Positions 17,564 through 29,053 of a stretch of 58,402 nucleotides of DNA are shown here, piece by piece (position 1 is the stretch's first letter; every line of letters starts with the position of its first letter). The stretch comes from Cryobacterium melibiosiphilum (lineage in GTDB: Bacteria > Actinomycetota > Actinomycetes > Actinomycetales > Microbacteriaceae), in contig NZ_QZVS01000072.1 in assembly GCF_003602235.1 (NCBI RefSeq), forward strand, positions 1 to 58,402. Reading direction: 5' to 3'. The notes beneath the pieces were generated by a model. It was not told the origin of the DNA. It did not search any database and saw only the letters and a list, made by a program, of their open reading frames with translations. Made by a program: the position numbers and the translations under genes.

Positions 17564-18907
17564 ATGTCGGATGCTCAACCGGGTCTGCGCACGGGCGCAA
17601 CCCCCCTCGCCGTGCGGATGCGCCCCACCACCCTCGATGAGGTCGCCGGCCAACGGCACCTGCTCACGCCCGGTTCACCCCTGGTCAGCCTCGCGAGTGA
17701 CAAGACGGGGGAGCGCGGTTCGGTCTCGGTCATCCTCTGGGGGCCGCCCGGCACCGGTAAGACAACGCTCGCCCAGGCGATCGCGCACAGCTCCGGGCGT
17801 CGTTTCGTCGAGCTGTCCGCCGTGTCCGCCGGCGTGCGCGACGTGCGACAGGTCATGGAAGAGGCACGCACCAGCCGCGACCTCTACGGCCTGTCCACAG
17901 TTCTCTTTCTCGATGAGATTCACCGCTTCTCGAAGGCGCAGCAGGATGCCCTTCTGCCCGGGGTCGAAAACGGGGTCATTATTCTTGTGGCAGCGACGAC
18001 GGAGAACCCGTCGTTCTCGGTGATCTCCCCGCTGTTGTCCCGCTCCTTGCTGCTGACCCTCGAAACCTTGAGTGACGACGACCTCGGCGTGGTCGTCGAC
18101 CGTGCCGTGACGGATGCTCGCGGGCTCGATGACAAATTCGACCTCGACCCGGAGGCCCGCTCGGCGATCATTCGGCTGGCGTCGGGGGATGCCCGGCGGG
18201 CCCTGACCGCGCTGGAGGCGGCATCCGTCTCCGCGGCGACGACCATCGCGCCGGGGGAGACGGGCAAGCCCCTCATCACCACTGAGATCGTGGCCCTCGC
18301 GGTGGACCGGGCCCTGCTGCGCTACGACCGCAACGGCGACGAGCACTACGACGTGATCAGCGCCTTCATCAAATCGGTGCGCGGCTCCGACGTTGACGCG
18401 GCCCTGCACTATCTGGCGCGCATGATCGAGGCCGGCGAGGACCCGCGTTTCATCTGTCGTCGTATCATCGTGCTCGCCTCGGAGGACATCGGCATGGCCG
18501 ACCCGCAGTCGCTCGTGATCGCGATGGCCGCCGCCGATGCCGTGCAGATGATCGGCATGCCCGAGGGGCGCATACCGATGGCGCAGGCCGTCGTGCACCT
18601 CGCGACGGCGCCGAAGTCCAACGCGGCGTATATGGCGCTCGACGCGGCGATCGCGGACGTCAGGGCGGGTAAGGCTGGGCGGGTGCCCAAGCACCTGCGT
18701 GACGCCCACTATCCCGGGGCCAAGCGTCTCGGCCACGGCAAGGGCTACCAGTACCCGCACAACGATCCGATCGGCGTCGTGACGCAGCAGTACCCGCCGG
18801 ACGAGATCAAGTCCGTGCGGTACTACGTGCCCACCGAGCACGGGTATGAGCGTGAAGTGTCGGCGCGGCTGGCCAAGATCATGCGGATCGTGCGCGGCCG
18901 CGATTAG
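17564..18907 (+). CDS. rarA: Replication-associated recombination protein A (RarA/MgsA)
   Basis: AAA+ ATPase of the RarA/Mgs1/WRNIP1 family that acts at stalled replication forks. The 447-residue protein begins with [16 protein letters not shown], then Walker [10 protein letters not shown] (Lys66), Walker [19 protein letters not shown], sensor 1 [14 protein letters not shown] with the arginine finger SPLLSRS, and the C-terminal tetramerisation region. That region contains [27 protein letters not shown] and the signature [25 protein letters not shown]. The start at 17564 may be leaderless. It is divergently oriented to the isomerase gene and is followed by the long rpsD leader. Confidence 0.96.
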   Translation: MSDAQPGLRTGATPLAVRMRPTTLDEVAGQRHLLTPGSPLVSLASDKTGERGSVSVILWGPPGTGKTTLAQAIAHSSGRRFVELSAVSAGVRDVRQVMEEARTSRDLYGLSTVLFLDEIHRFSKAQQDALLPGVENGVIILVAATTENPSFSVISPLLSRSLLLTLETLSDDDLGVVVDRAVTDARGLDDKFDLDPEARSAIIRLASGDARRALTALEAASVSAATTIAPGETGKPLITTEIVALAVDRALLRYDRNGDEHYDVISAFIKSVRGSDVDAALHYLARMIEAGEDPRFICRRIIVLASEDIGMADPQSLVIAMAAADAVQMIGMPEGRIPMAQAVVHLATAPKSNAAYMALDAAIADVRAGKAGRVPKHLRDAHYPGAKRLGHGKGYQYPHNDPIGVVTQQYPPDEIKSVRYYVPTEHGYEREVSARLAKIMRIVRGRD

Positions 18908-18957
18908 TCGGATGCGACGAGGCGGTCCCGGCGGCTGTCCCGGTGGCTGTCCTGTGT

Positions 18958-19156
18958 TAGTCTGATCCTCGCCTACAACTGGTTTCGGCATGCGGCTGCG
19001 TCCGTCACCAGCTTGGAGGGGAAAAGCCCTGTAGCCGGGCGTCCCGTGGCACCCAATCCTCTGATCTCCCATGACGTACAGCCTGCGCACTGCACATCAG
19101 TGACCTGCGCGGCACACGCCCTGGTATCCCTGTTTGAGTCCCATTGAAAGGAAACC
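18958..19156 (+). promoter_or_regulatory. Candidate rpsD promoter and long untranslated leader
   Basis: TAGTCT at 18958-18963 fits TANNNT. Transcription from it would give a leader of roughly 185 nucleotides before rpsD, unusually long for this window. The leader has no sizeable reading frame. Such leaders in other bacteria let S4 repress its own synthesis; no homology to the known S4 leaders could be established by eye. The whole 18908-19156 gap contains nothing else recognisable. Confidence 0.35.
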
Positions 19157-19786
19157 GTGTCTACAAAGTCACGTACCCGCAGTAAAACTCGTCTGTCCCG
19201 TGCTCTGGGCATTGCCCTGACCCCGAAGGCAGCTCGCTTCCTCGAGAAGCGCCCCTACGCACCGGGCGAGCACGGTCGCACCAAGCGCAAGACCGACTCG
19301 GACTATGCCGTTCGTCTTCGCGAGAAGCAGCGCTTACGCGCCCAGTACGGCATCCGCGAAGCTCAGCTCAAGATTGCCTTCGAGCAGGCTCGTCGTCGTC
19401 AGGGACTGACCGGTGAAAACCTCGTTGAGATCCTCGAGACCCGTCTCGATGCTCTCCTCGTTCGTTCCGCGATCGCCCGCACCACCGCCCAGGCGCGTCA
19501 GATGGTGACCCACCGTCACATCCTCGTTGACGGAGAACTCGTCGACCGCCCGTCCTACCGCCTCAAGCCGGGCCAGCTCATTCACGTGAAGGCTCGCAGT
19601 GAGGGCATGGAGCCGTTCCAGGTTGCCGCCGCCGGCGGACACGTGGACCTGCTCCCGAAGCTTCCCCCGTACCTCGAGGTTGAGCTCGACAAGCTTCAGG
19701 CGCGCCTCGTGCGCTCCCCGAAGCGCATCGAGATCCCCGTGACGTGTGAAGTTCAGCTCGTCGTTGAGTACTACGCAGCTCGCTAG
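19157..19786 (+). CDS. rpsD: 30S ribosomal protein S4
   Basis: Primary 16S rRNA-binding protein that nucleates assembly of the small-subunit body. The 209-residue sequence has the actinobacterial form beginning KTRLSRALGIALTPKAARFLEKRPYAPGEHG and lacks the four N-terminal zinc cysteines, so it is the Cys-free type. The S4 RNA-binding domain is at about 97-160 (TRLDALLVRSAIARTTAQARQMVTH, HILVDGELVDRPSYRLKPGQ). The GTG start follows GAAAGGAAA. A strong intrinsic terminator lies 22 bases after the stop, making this a monocistronic unit. Confidence 0.97.
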   Translation: MSTKSRTRSKTRLSRALGIALTPKAARFLEKRPYAPGEHGRTKRKTDSDYAVRLREKQRLRAQYGIREAQLKIAFEQARRRQGLTGENLVEILETRLDALLVRSAIARTTAQARQMVTHRHILVDGELVDRPSYRLKPGQLIHVKARSEGMEPFQVAAAGGHVDLLPKLPPYLEVELDKLQARLVRSPKRIEIPVTCEVQLVVEYYAAR

Positions 19787-19808
19787 AACGCAGCACTGAA
19801 GTACAGTA

Positions 19809-19842
19809 AGGGCGGATTACCTTCGGGTGATCCGCCCTTTTT
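19809..19842 (+). terminator. Rho-independent terminator of rpsD
   Basis: A 13-bp stem (AGGGCGGATTACC / GGTGATCCGCCCT, one T-G pair) with a TTCG tetraloop is followed by TTTTT. This is the clearest intrinsic terminator in the window. Confidence 0.95.
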
Positions 19843-19871
19843 GCTTCCCAACGTCGAAGGAATGGTCAGTC

Positions 19872-20267
19872 ATGTCAGGTGGAGATATTGCCGGCCTCAT
19901 CGCTGCCGGAGTGTTCGCGGTGCTCGTTGCGATCCTCGCCGTGCCCCTCGTCAAGCTGGGCCGGGTGTTCGATGAGACGACCCACGCCATCCGCGACCTG
20001 AGTGAGAACGTCACGCCGCTCATCGCTGAGTCGACGACGACGCTGAAGCAGACCAACGAGCAGATCGCACGGCTCGACACGATCACGAGCAATGTCGCGG
20101 ATGTCACGGGGAACGTGTCCGCGCTGGTGGCCCTGTTCTCCGCAACGGTGGGCGGACCCCTCATCAAGCTCGCCGGTTTCTCGGCCGGAGTTCGAGCCGC
20201 ATTCCGCACTGTTGTTCCGGCCGCCGAGCCGTCCGCAGAGCGCACCCCCCGGCGGCGTCGTCGCTAG
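19872..20267 (+). CDS. DUF948 domain-containing membrane protein
   Basis: A 131-residue protein with one N-terminal membrane helix (GLIAAGVFAVLVAILAVPLVKLG, about 8-30). An amphipathic coiled-coil-like region rich in Thr/Asn/Ile follows (TPLIAESTTTLKQTNEQIARLD), and the C-terminus is strongly basic, ending in RRRRR. This matches the DUF948 family, which sits between rpsD and alaS in many actinobacteria. Its function is unknown. The ATG at 19872 has GAAGGA upstream; the frame open upstream belongs to the terminator region. Confidence 0.85.
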   Translation: MSGGDIAGLIAAGVFAVLVAILAVPLVKLGRVFDETTHAIRDLSENVTPLIAESTTTLKQTNEQIARLDTITSNVADVTGNVSALVALFSATVGGPLIKLAGFSAGVRAAFRTVVPAAEPSAERTPRRRRR

Positions 20268-20311
20268 ACCGATACGCTGGTCGTGTACCAATTACCTCTG
20301 GGAGCATTGAA

Positions 20312-20515
20312 ATGAAGAAGTTCGTCTGGCTGGTTGTTGGCGTTGCCGTGGGATTTGTCGTCGCCCACGAGGTCAATCAGACCAAGCAGGGCAAGCAGTT
20401 CTTCAGCGACCTCGACGTCAAGGCCCGCGAATTCGGTGAAGCCATCTCCGACGGCTATCGCCAGCGCGAGGCCGAGCTGCGCGATGCGATCGCCGAAGAC
20501 GCGCCGGACCGGTGA
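20312..20515 (+). CDS. Small membrane-anchored protein upstream of alaS
   Basis: A 67-residue protein with an N-terminal hydrophobic segment (FVWLVVGVAVGFVVAHEV, about 4-21) and a charged helical C-terminus. Small proteins of this shape are conserved between the DUF948 gene and alaS in actinobacteria, but no function is known to me. The ATG is preceded by GGGAG at a fair distance. The arrangement suggests one operon with the DUF948 gene and possibly alaS. Confidence 0.75.
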   Translation: MKKFVWLVVGVAVGFVVAHEVNQTKQGKQFFSDLDVKAREFGEAISDGYRQREAELRDAIAEDAPDR

Positions 20516-20525
20516 GCTTCGCCGA

Positions 20526-20572
20526 CCGCTAGCGGCATCCTCCCGCCACCCCGTTCGAGCTCGGCTCGACGG
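20526..20572 (+). repeat. Palindrome and hairpin in the alaS leader
   Basis: CCGCTAGCGG (20526-20535) is a perfect 10-bp palindrome. CCGTTCGAGC (20551-20560), loop TCG and GCTCGACGG (20564-20572) form a 9-bp stem with one bulged T. Both lie in the 115-base gap ahead of alaS. A TTTTT occurs 15 bases further on. They may be a partial terminator or attenuator. Confidence 0.5.
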
Positions 20573-20630
20573 CGCCGCGGGGGCACAATTTTTCATGCAC
20601 CTTTCACGTATCACCGAATAAACGGACCCC

Positions 20631-23285
<2,655 letters not shown>

Positions 23286-23287
23286 GC

Positions 23288-23800
23288 GTGGCCTCCGAGA
23301 CGAGCCCGTCCGACGACGCCGGCCGCGGCCTGCGGTCCGGCGTGCGCGTGGGGGTCGACGTGGGCACCGTGCGCATCGGCGTCGCCCGCAGCGACAACCA
23401 CGCCATGCTCGCGACGCCCGTGGAGACCGTACCCCGCGACAAGGGCGGCACGGCCGACCTGGCCCGCCTGGGCGCGATCGTCACGGAGCTCGGCGCGATG
23501 GAGGTCATTGTGGGACTCCCGCTGGCCCTGTCGGGCAATCACACGGCGTCGACGGATGACGCGGTGCACTTTGCCGAGGCCCTCGCGCTCACCGTGGCCG
23601 TGCCGGTGCGCCTCGTCGATGAGCGCCTGTCCACGGTGTCGGCCCAGGCCGCCCTGCGCTCCTCGGGCCGGTCGACGCGAACGCAACGTCCAGTGGTCGA
23701 TCAGGTGGCCGCAACTATAATTTTGCAACACGCGCTCGACTCTGAGCGTGCCACGGGCAAGCCAGCCGGCTCGCCCGTGCACCCGACCGAGAGGCCGTAG
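23288..23800 (+). CDS. ruvX: YqgF/RuvX family RNase H-like protein
   Basis: RNase H-fold protein related to RuvC. Members are named putative Holliday junction resolvases, and in E. coli the homologue matures pre-16S rRNA. The 170-residue product shows VGVDVGTVRIGVARSD (first acidic residue), EVIVGLPLALSGNHTAS and VRLVDERLSTVSAQAALR. It has an extended N-terminus of about 17 residues and a C-terminal tail. The GTG start follows the alaS stop by 2 bases, and the mltG GTG comes 2 bases after its own stop, so it sits inside a tight operon. Confidence 0.93.
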   Translation: MASETSPSDDAGRGLRSGVRVGVDVGTVRIGVARSDNHAMLATPVETVPRDKGGTADLARLGAIVTELGAMEVIVGLPLALSGNHTASTDDAVHFAEALALTVAVPVRLVDERLSTVSAQAALRSSGRSTRTQRPVVDQVAATIILQHALDSERATGKPAGSPVHPTERP

Positions 23801-23802
23801 AC

Positions 23803-25215
23803 GTGTCCGACCCCGACCAGCCACTGCCGTCTCGTCGAAGTCTGCGCGCCGCCGCCGAGGCCGCCGCCCTGGCCGAAGCACGCGCCCTGGCAGAAGCACA
23901 TGACCCGGCGGAGGTCGGGCCCGGTGCTGCAGTGCCCGTCCCGGCCGGCGCCGCCGAGCCGGTTCCGGCCGCCCCGGCCGTCGAGGCTCACCCGGCGGAT
24001 GCTGTGGCTGCGATGTTCGCCGCCGACGCCGACGCCGATTCCCGAGCATCCGCGTCGGCCGTGCAGGGCGGAAACATCGCGGGCAGCACGCGGTCGAAGC
24101 GCCGCCAGCGGCTTGTCGACGAGCCACCCCGGGAGAAGAAGTCCCGCCGCGGAGCCTGGGGCTGCCTCAGCGTTGTCGTGGTGCTGGTCGGACTGCTGGC
24201 CGTCGGAGCTTTTGCCCTGCAGGGGCCGCTCACCCAACTCATCAGCGCAACCCAGGGTCCCGAAGACTACACGCCCGAAGAAGCCGCCGGGGGTGAACCG
24301 ATCGTCGCGATGATCTACGAGGGCGATTCCGGTGCCGACATCGCGCGCACCCTCCTCGAGGAGGACGTGGTGAAGAGCTTCGACGCGTTCTACGACGCCC
24401 TGCTGGCGATGAGCCCCGAACCCATTTTTCAGCCCGGTGCCTATCAGATGGCGACCAAGTTGAGCGGCACAGCGGCCCTCTCGGCGATTCTGGATGAGGC
24501 GAACAAGCTCGAACTGACCATCGTCGTGCCCGAGGGCACCGCGGCCGTCGATGTGTTGCAGATCATCTCTGAGGGCACCGAGATTCCCCTCACGGACCTG
24601 CAGGCCGCTGCGGCCGATCTGTCGCCGTACGGCCTCCCTGCTGAAGCGACGACCCTCGAAGGTTTCCTCTTTCCCGCGACGTACACCTTTGACCCGGGGA
24701 TCACTGCGGTCGACGCCATCACTACCTTGGTCAATCGGCAGTTCCAGGCCCTGGATTCCGCGGGAGTGGCCATTGAAGACCGTTGGTCCACCATCGTGCT
24801 CGCGTCTTTGATTCAGCGTGAGGCCGGCCTGCGGGACGACTACTACAAGGTCTCCCGGGTGTTCCTCAACCGTCTCGATCGCACCCTCTGGGACAGCGGG
24901 CTGCTGCAGTCCGACGCGACGGTCGCCTACGGCACCGGCAACACCCACCTCGTGACGACGACGGACGCGGAACGTGCCGACGCCGGCAACCTGTACAACA
25001 CCTATGTGCACCCCGGCATGGTCGTGGGCCCCATCTCGAATCCGGGGGATCTCGCGATCGATGCCGCCCTGCATCCGGCCGACGGAAGCTGGTTGTTCTT
25101 TGTGACGGTCAACCTTGATACCGGTGAAACGGTCTTCTCGAACACCGTCGACGAACATGACGCTGCCGTGGTCGTGTGGCAGGACTGGATGAGGGAGAAC
25201 CGCCCCGTTGAATAA
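23803..25215 (+). CDS. mltG: Endolytic murein transglycosylase MltG
   Basis: Cleaves nascent glycan strands and so ends peptidoglycan polymerisation. The 470-residue protein has a long Ala/Pro-rich cytoplasmic N-terminus (about 1-123), one membrane helix (CLSVVVVLVGLLAVGAFAL, about 124-143) and the extracytoplasmic YceG domain. The catalytic Glu lies in LASLIQREAG, followed by the family segment VFLNRLDRTLWDSGLLQSDATV. The disordered N-terminus is longer than in E. coli MltG but usual for actinobacteria. The aroE start lies within its last codons. Confidence 0.95.
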   Translation: MSDPDQPLPSRRSLRAAAEAAALAEARALAEAHDPAEVGPGAAVPVPAGAAEPVPAAPAVEAHPADAVAAMFAADADADSRASASAVQGGNIAGSTRSKRRQRLVDEPPREKKSRRGAWGCLSVVVVLVGLLAVGAFALQGPLTQLISATQGPEDYTPEEAAGGEPIVAMIYEGDSGADIARTLLEEDVVKSFDAFYDALLAMSPEPIFQPGAYQMATKLSGTAALSAILDEANKLELTIVVPEGTAAVDVLQIISEGTEIPLTDLQAAAADLSPYGLPAEATTLEGFLFPATYTFDPGITAVDAITTLVNRQFQALDSAGVAIEDRWSTIVLASLIQREAGLRDDYYKVSRVFLNRLDRTLWDSGLLQSDATVAYGTGNTHLVTTTDAERADAGNLYNTYVHPGMVVGPISNPGDLAIDAALHPADGSWLFFVTVNLDTGETVFSNTVDEHDAAVVVWQDWMRENRPVE

Positions 25216-26050
25216 TGTCCCCCGCCTGGCCGTGCTGGGCTCGCCTATCGGCCACTCCCAGTCGCCCGCCCTGCACCGCGCTGCCTACCGGGAGCTCGGC
25301 CTCGACTGGCAGTATGACGCCGCTGACGTGGGCGAGGGGGCGCTTGCGGCGTTCCTGACCGGGCTTGGTGCCGAGTGGCGTGGGCTCTCGCTCACCATGC
25401 CGCTGAAGCGCGAGGTGCTGCCCCTCCTGGACGATGTCGACCGGATCGCGCAGCTCACTAACGCCGTCAACACCGTTCTCATCGGGGCCAACCACGGGCG
25501 ACGCACCCTGTCGGGCTTCAATACGGATGTCCCGGGCCTCGTGCGCGCGCTGGGCGAGAATGGTGTTGCCTACGCCACCCACGTGACCATTCTCGGAGCC
25601 GGAGCCACCGCTGCGTCGGCCATGGCCGCCGCAGCCGAACTCGGCGCGGAAACGGTCGATGTGGTCGTTCGCACCCCGGCGAAGGCGACCACCCTCGTCG
25701 AACTCGGTCACCTCCTCGGCCTGGTCGTCACCGTGTCCACCTTGCGGAGCATCGACGCACCGGGGCGAACGAGTGATCTCGTGATCAGCACGTTGCCCGG
25801 CGGCACGGTGCTCGACGTGCAGTTCCCCAGCACGCTCAGGGCCAGTGCGTTGCTCTTCGATGTGGCGTATTCGCCGTGGCCGAGCGCCCTCGCCGAATCG
25901 TGGGCGAACGCCGACGGCACGGTCGCCTCTGGCCTGGGGCTCTTGCTGCACCAGGCGCTGATCCAGGTGCGCATCTTCGTGGCCGGCGACCCGTTCGCGC
26001 CGCTGCCGCGGGAAGAGGCCGTGCTCTCAGCCATGCGCGCCGCGCTCTGA
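25208..26050 (+). CDS. aroE: Shikimate dehydrogenase
   Basis: Reduces 3-dehydroshikimate to shikimate with NADPH. The 280-residue protein shows GSPIGHSQSPALHRAAY (shikimate-binding SxS), GLSLTMPLKREVLP (catalytic Lys), NTVNTD-like GFNTDVPGL (catalytic Asp), the Gly-rich nucleotide loop VTILGAGATAASAM and a C-terminal QALIQVRIF. The TTG start overlaps the mltG stop by 8 bases; homologues begin at this point. It opens the aroE-aroC-aroK-aroB run. Confidence 0.93.
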   Translation: MNNVPRLAVLGSPIGHSQSPALHRAAYRELGLDWQYDAADVGEGALAAFLTGLGAEWRGLSLTMPLKREVLPLLDDVDRIAQLTNAVNTVLIGANHGRRTLSGFNTDVPGLVRALGENGVAYATHVTILGAGATAASAMAAAAELGAETVDVVVRTPAKATTLVELGHLLGLVVTVSTLRSIDAPGRTSDLVISTLPGGTVLDVQFPSTLRASALLFDVAYSPWPSALAESWANADGTVASGLGLLLHQALIQVRIFVAGDPFAPLPREEAVLSAMRAAL

Positions 26051-26110
26051 GCGGGCAGCGGGAAGACGCAGTGCGTGAAAGAAGCTGCGAGCCTGTGGAA
26101 GAATAGGTCC

Positions 26111-27325
26111 ATGCTTCGTTGGCTCACTGCCGGAGAATCCCACGGCCCCGAACTCATCGCCATTGTCGAGGGTTTGCCCGCTGGAATCCCGGTTTCCCTG
26201 TCTGGTATCCGTCTCGATCTTGCGCGCCGAAAGCTCGGCTACGGCCGCGGCGCGCGCATGAAATTCGAGGAAGACGACCTCACGATCTCCGGCGGTGTGC
26301 GCCACGGCCTCACCCTCGGCGGTCCGATCGCGCTGCGTATCGGCAACACCGAGTGGCCCAAATGGGTCGACGTGATGGGGGCGGACGCCCCCGAGGCCGG
26401 ACTCGAAGCATCCACGCGCGGCCGCGGCGCGCCGCTGACGCGCCCACGCCCCGGGCACGCCGACCTGGTCGGCATGCAAAAGTACGACTTCGACGAGGCC
26501 CGGCCCGTGCTCGAGCGTGCCAGCGCCCGCGAAACCGCCGCGCGGGTCGCTCTGGGCGCGGTCGCCCGTGCCTTTCTGGCCGAGCTCGGCATCACCCTCG
26601 TCAGCCACACCCTGGCGATCGGCCCGGTGCGGGTGCCCGACGACGCCCCCCTGCCGACCCCGGACGACGTCGGCACCCTCGACGCCGACCCGCTGCGCTG
26701 TTTCGACCCCGCGACCTCCGTTCTGATGGTCGCCGAGGTTGATGCCGCGCACGCCGACGGTGACACCCTCGGGGGCGTCGTCGAAGTGCTCGCTTACAAC
26801 CTTCCCCCCGGCCTCGGCTCGTTCGTGCACTGGGACCGCCGGCTCGATTCGCAACTCGCCGCTGCCCTCATGGGCATCCAGGCGATCAAGGGTGTCGAGG
26901 TCGGCGACGGCTTCCTCACCACCACTCGACGCGGCTCTGACGCGCACGATGAACTCGTCATGAGCGACGGGGCCATCCAGCGTTCCAGCGACAAGGCCGG
27001 CGGCACCGAGGGTGGCATGAGCACCGGAACGGTTCTGCGGGTGCGTGCCGGTATGAAGCCGATCGCGACCATCCCGCGGGCGCTCCGCACGGTGGATGTC
27101 GCCACGAGCGAGGCCGCTCCGGCCCACCACCAGCGTTCCGACGTGTGTGCCGTGCCCGCCGCGGGCGTCGTCGCCGAGGCGATGGTTGCCCTCGTGCTGG
27201 CCAATTCGGTGCTCGAGAAATTCGGTGGCGACTCGATCGGGGAGACCCGCCGCAACCTGGAGTCGTATCTCGCGCACATTCCGGCCAACCTCAAGACGGG
27301 GGCCTCGAGCGACGCGACGCTGTAG
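26111..27325 (+). CDS. aroC: Chorismate synthase
   Basis: Converts 5-enolpyruvylshikimate 3-phosphate to chorismate using reduced FMN. The 404-residue protein begins [25 protein letters not shown]. It contains [45 protein letters not shown] and the C-terminal [15 protein letters not shown], all family signatures. The ATG at 26111 matches the conserved N-terminus; an ORF beginning at 26075 adds 12 residues that homologues lack. It lies 60 bases after aroE. Confidence 0.97.
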   Translation: MLRWLTAGESHGPELIAIVEGLPAGIPVSLSGIRLDLARRKLGYGRGARMKFEEDDLTISGGVRHGLTLGGPIALRIGNTEWPKWVDVMGADAPEAGLEASTRGRGAPLTRPRPGHADLVGMQKYDFDEARPVLERASARETAARVALGAVARAFLAELGITLVSHTLAIGPVRVPDDAPLPTPDDVGTLDADPLRCFDPATSVLMVAEVDAAHADGDTLGGVVEVLAYNLPPGLGSFVHWDRRLDSQLAAALMGIQAIKGVEVGDGFLTTTRRGSDAHDELVMSDGAIQRSSDKAGGTEGGMSTGTVLRVRAGMKPIATIPRALRTVDVATSEAAPAHHQRSDVCAVPAAGVVAEAMVALVLANSVLEKFGGDSIGETRRNLESYLAHIPANLKTGASSDATL

Positions 27326-27401
27326 CCGCGCCGGTCACCGCACCCAGCATGAACCGCTCCGCGAAGACGCGGCGAGGAACCTTCGATGAATGTGACACAC
27401 A

Positions 27402-27956
27402 ATGAGTGAAACCGAGACAACCTCGACCGATGCCCTGTTGCCGGTCGCTTTCCTTCCCCTCGTGTTCATCGGACCGATGGCGGCGGGTAAATCCAAGATC
27501 GGTAAGCGGGTCGCCCGCGCGCTCGGGCTGTCCTTTCTCGACACGGACAAGATCATCGTCGCCGCGCACGGCCCGATTCCGGAGATCTTCGAACGCGAGG
27601 GTGAGGCCTACTTTCGCCAGATCGAGCGTGAAGCCGTGATCGAGGCACTGAAGGGGGGAGCCGTGGTCTCTCTGGGCGGGGGAGCCGTGCTCGACGCGGC
27701 GACCCGCACCGACCTGTCGCAGGCGACGGTCGTGTTCCTAAGCGTGCGTGCCGCCGTCGTGGAGGCCCGACTCGGCGGCTCCCGCCGACCCCTGCTGAGC
27801 GCCGGCCCGGCCGGCGGCCTCGGCGATTGGCAACGCATTTACGACGAACGCCGGCCGATCTACGAAGAGCTCGCGAGCATCCGCTTTGACACATCAAATC
27901 GACCCATCGACGGCATCGTCGATGAAATCGTGACCTGGGTAAGAGAGAAATCATGA
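27402..27956 (+). CDS. aroK: Shikimate kinase
   Basis: Phosphorylates shikimate at the 3-hydroxyl. In the 184-residue protein the P-loop is GPMAAGKS (24-31), with Ala where many relatives have Gly. Then come FLDTDKIIV (Mg/shikimate Asp), the Glu-rich FEREGEAYFRQIEREA with the shikimate Arg, VSLGGGAVL and the lid Arg region GGSRRPLL. No ribosome-binding site precedes the ATG. Instead, a 7-codon mini-ORF at 27386 with its own GAGGAA overlaps the start, which may couple translation. The stop overlaps the aroB ATG (ATGA). Confidence 0.94.
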   Translation: MSETETTSTDALLPVAFLPLVFIGPMAAGKSKIGKRVARALGLSFLDTDKIIVAAHGPIPEIFEREGEAYFRQIEREAVIEALKGGAVVSLGGGAVLDAATRTDLSQATVVFLSVRAAVVEARLGGSRRPLLSAGPAGGLGDWQRIYDERRPIYEELASIRFDTSNRPIDGIVDEIVTWVREKS

Positions 27957-29053
27957 CCGAAACTGCAGACAGCACGACCGAGGCGACCACCGTCATCACG
28001 GTGAGCGGCACCGACAGCTACGACGTTCTCGTGGGGCGGGGCCTCGTCGGCTCCCTCGCTGACCAGCTCGGCACCGGCGTCGCGAAGGTGCTGATCGTGC
28101 ACACCTCGACGCTCGGCGCCCGTGCCGTGGCCCTGCGCGAGAGCCTGATGGAGCACTACGAAGTGCTCATCGCCGAGGTGCCCGACGCCGAGCCCGCCAA
28201 GCGGGTCGAGGTCGCCGCGTTCTGCTGGCAGGTCATGGGCCAGGCCGACTTCAGCCGCACCGACGCCGTGATCGGCCTCGGCGGCGGCGCCGTCACCGAC
28301 CTGGCCGGCTTCGTCGCCGCGACCTGGCTGCGCGGCGTGAAGCTCGTGCAGGTTCCCACGAGCGTGCTCGGCATGGTCGACGCGGCCGTCGGCGGCAAGA
28401 ACGGCATCAACACCGCCGAGGGCAAGAACCTCGTGGGCACGTTCTACGCGCCGAGCGCCGTGATCTGCGACCTCGACCTGCTCGAATACCTGCCGAAGAA
28501 CGAGATCCTCGCCGGTTTCGCCGAGATCGCGAAGGCTGGATTCATCCAGGTTCCCGAGATTCTCGACATTATCGAAGCGGATGTCGCCCTCGCCACCGAC
28601 CCGACCACCCCCCAGTTTCGCCGCCTGATCGAACTCTCCATCGCGATGAAGGCCCGGATAGTGGGTGAGGACTTCAAGGAGTCCGGCCTGCGCGAAATCC
28701 TCAACTACGGGCATACCCTCGGCCACGCGGTCGAGCACGCCGAACGCTACGGCTGGCGCCACGGGGCCGCGGTCGCCGTCGGCATGATGTTCGCCGCCGA
28801 GCTGGCAGCCCTGAGCGGCCGGCTATCGGTCGAGAACGTGGACCGGCACCGGCGCATCCTGGACTCCCTGACACTGCCGATCAGCTACCCGGTGGGCCGG
28901 TGGAGCACCCTGCTGGCGTCCATGCAGCGGGACAAGAAGACCCGCAGCGGCATGCTGCGGTTCGTCGTTCTCGACGACATCGGCAAGCCCACGATGCTCG
29001 AAGGGCCCGACGCGTCGCTGCTGTTCTCGGCGTACCAGGCGATCGGCTCTTAA
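27953..29053 (+). CDS. aroB: 3-dehydroquinate synthase
   Basis: Cyclises DAHP to 3-dehydroquinate using NAD and a divalent metal. The 366-residue protein shows YDVLVGRGLVG, the NAD loop VIGLGGGAVTDLAGFVAATWLRGV, PTSVLGMVDAAVGGKNGIN and the zinc-binding region NYGHTLGHAVEH followed by RHGAAVAVGM. All catalytic motifs are present. Its stop overlaps the stop of the convergent DUF779 gene in a shared TTAA, leaving no space for a terminator. aroQ, which follows aroB in mycobacteria, is found only about 9 kb further on. Confidence 0.97.
   Translation: MTETADSTTEATTVITVSGTDSYDVLVGRGLVGSLADQLGTGVAKVLIVHTSTLGARAVALRESLMEHYEVLIAEVPDAEPAKRVEVAAFCWQVMGQADFSRTDAVIGLGGGAVTDLAGFVAATWLRGVKLVQVPTSVLGMVDAAVGGKNGINTAEGKNLVGTFYAPSAVICDLDLLEYLPKNEILAGFAEIAKAGFIQVPEILDIIEADVALATDPTTPQFRRLIELSIAMKARIVGEDFKESGLREILNYGHTLGHAVEHAERYGWRHGAAVAVGMMFAAELAALSGRLSVENVDRHRRILDSLTLPISYPVGRWSTLLASMQRDKKTRSGMLRFVVLDDIGKPTMLEGPDASLLFSAYQAIGS

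Noticed and set aside
20516..20630. T-box or other aminoacyl-tRNA-sensing leader before alaS, and likewise before thrS
   Set aside because: No T-box sequence or specifier stem was found, and the gaps are too short. Only simple inverted repeats are present.
26075..26110. Longer start of aroC giving 12 extra residues
   Set aside because: Chorismate synthases begin at the [12 protein letters not shown] segment; the extension has no family support.
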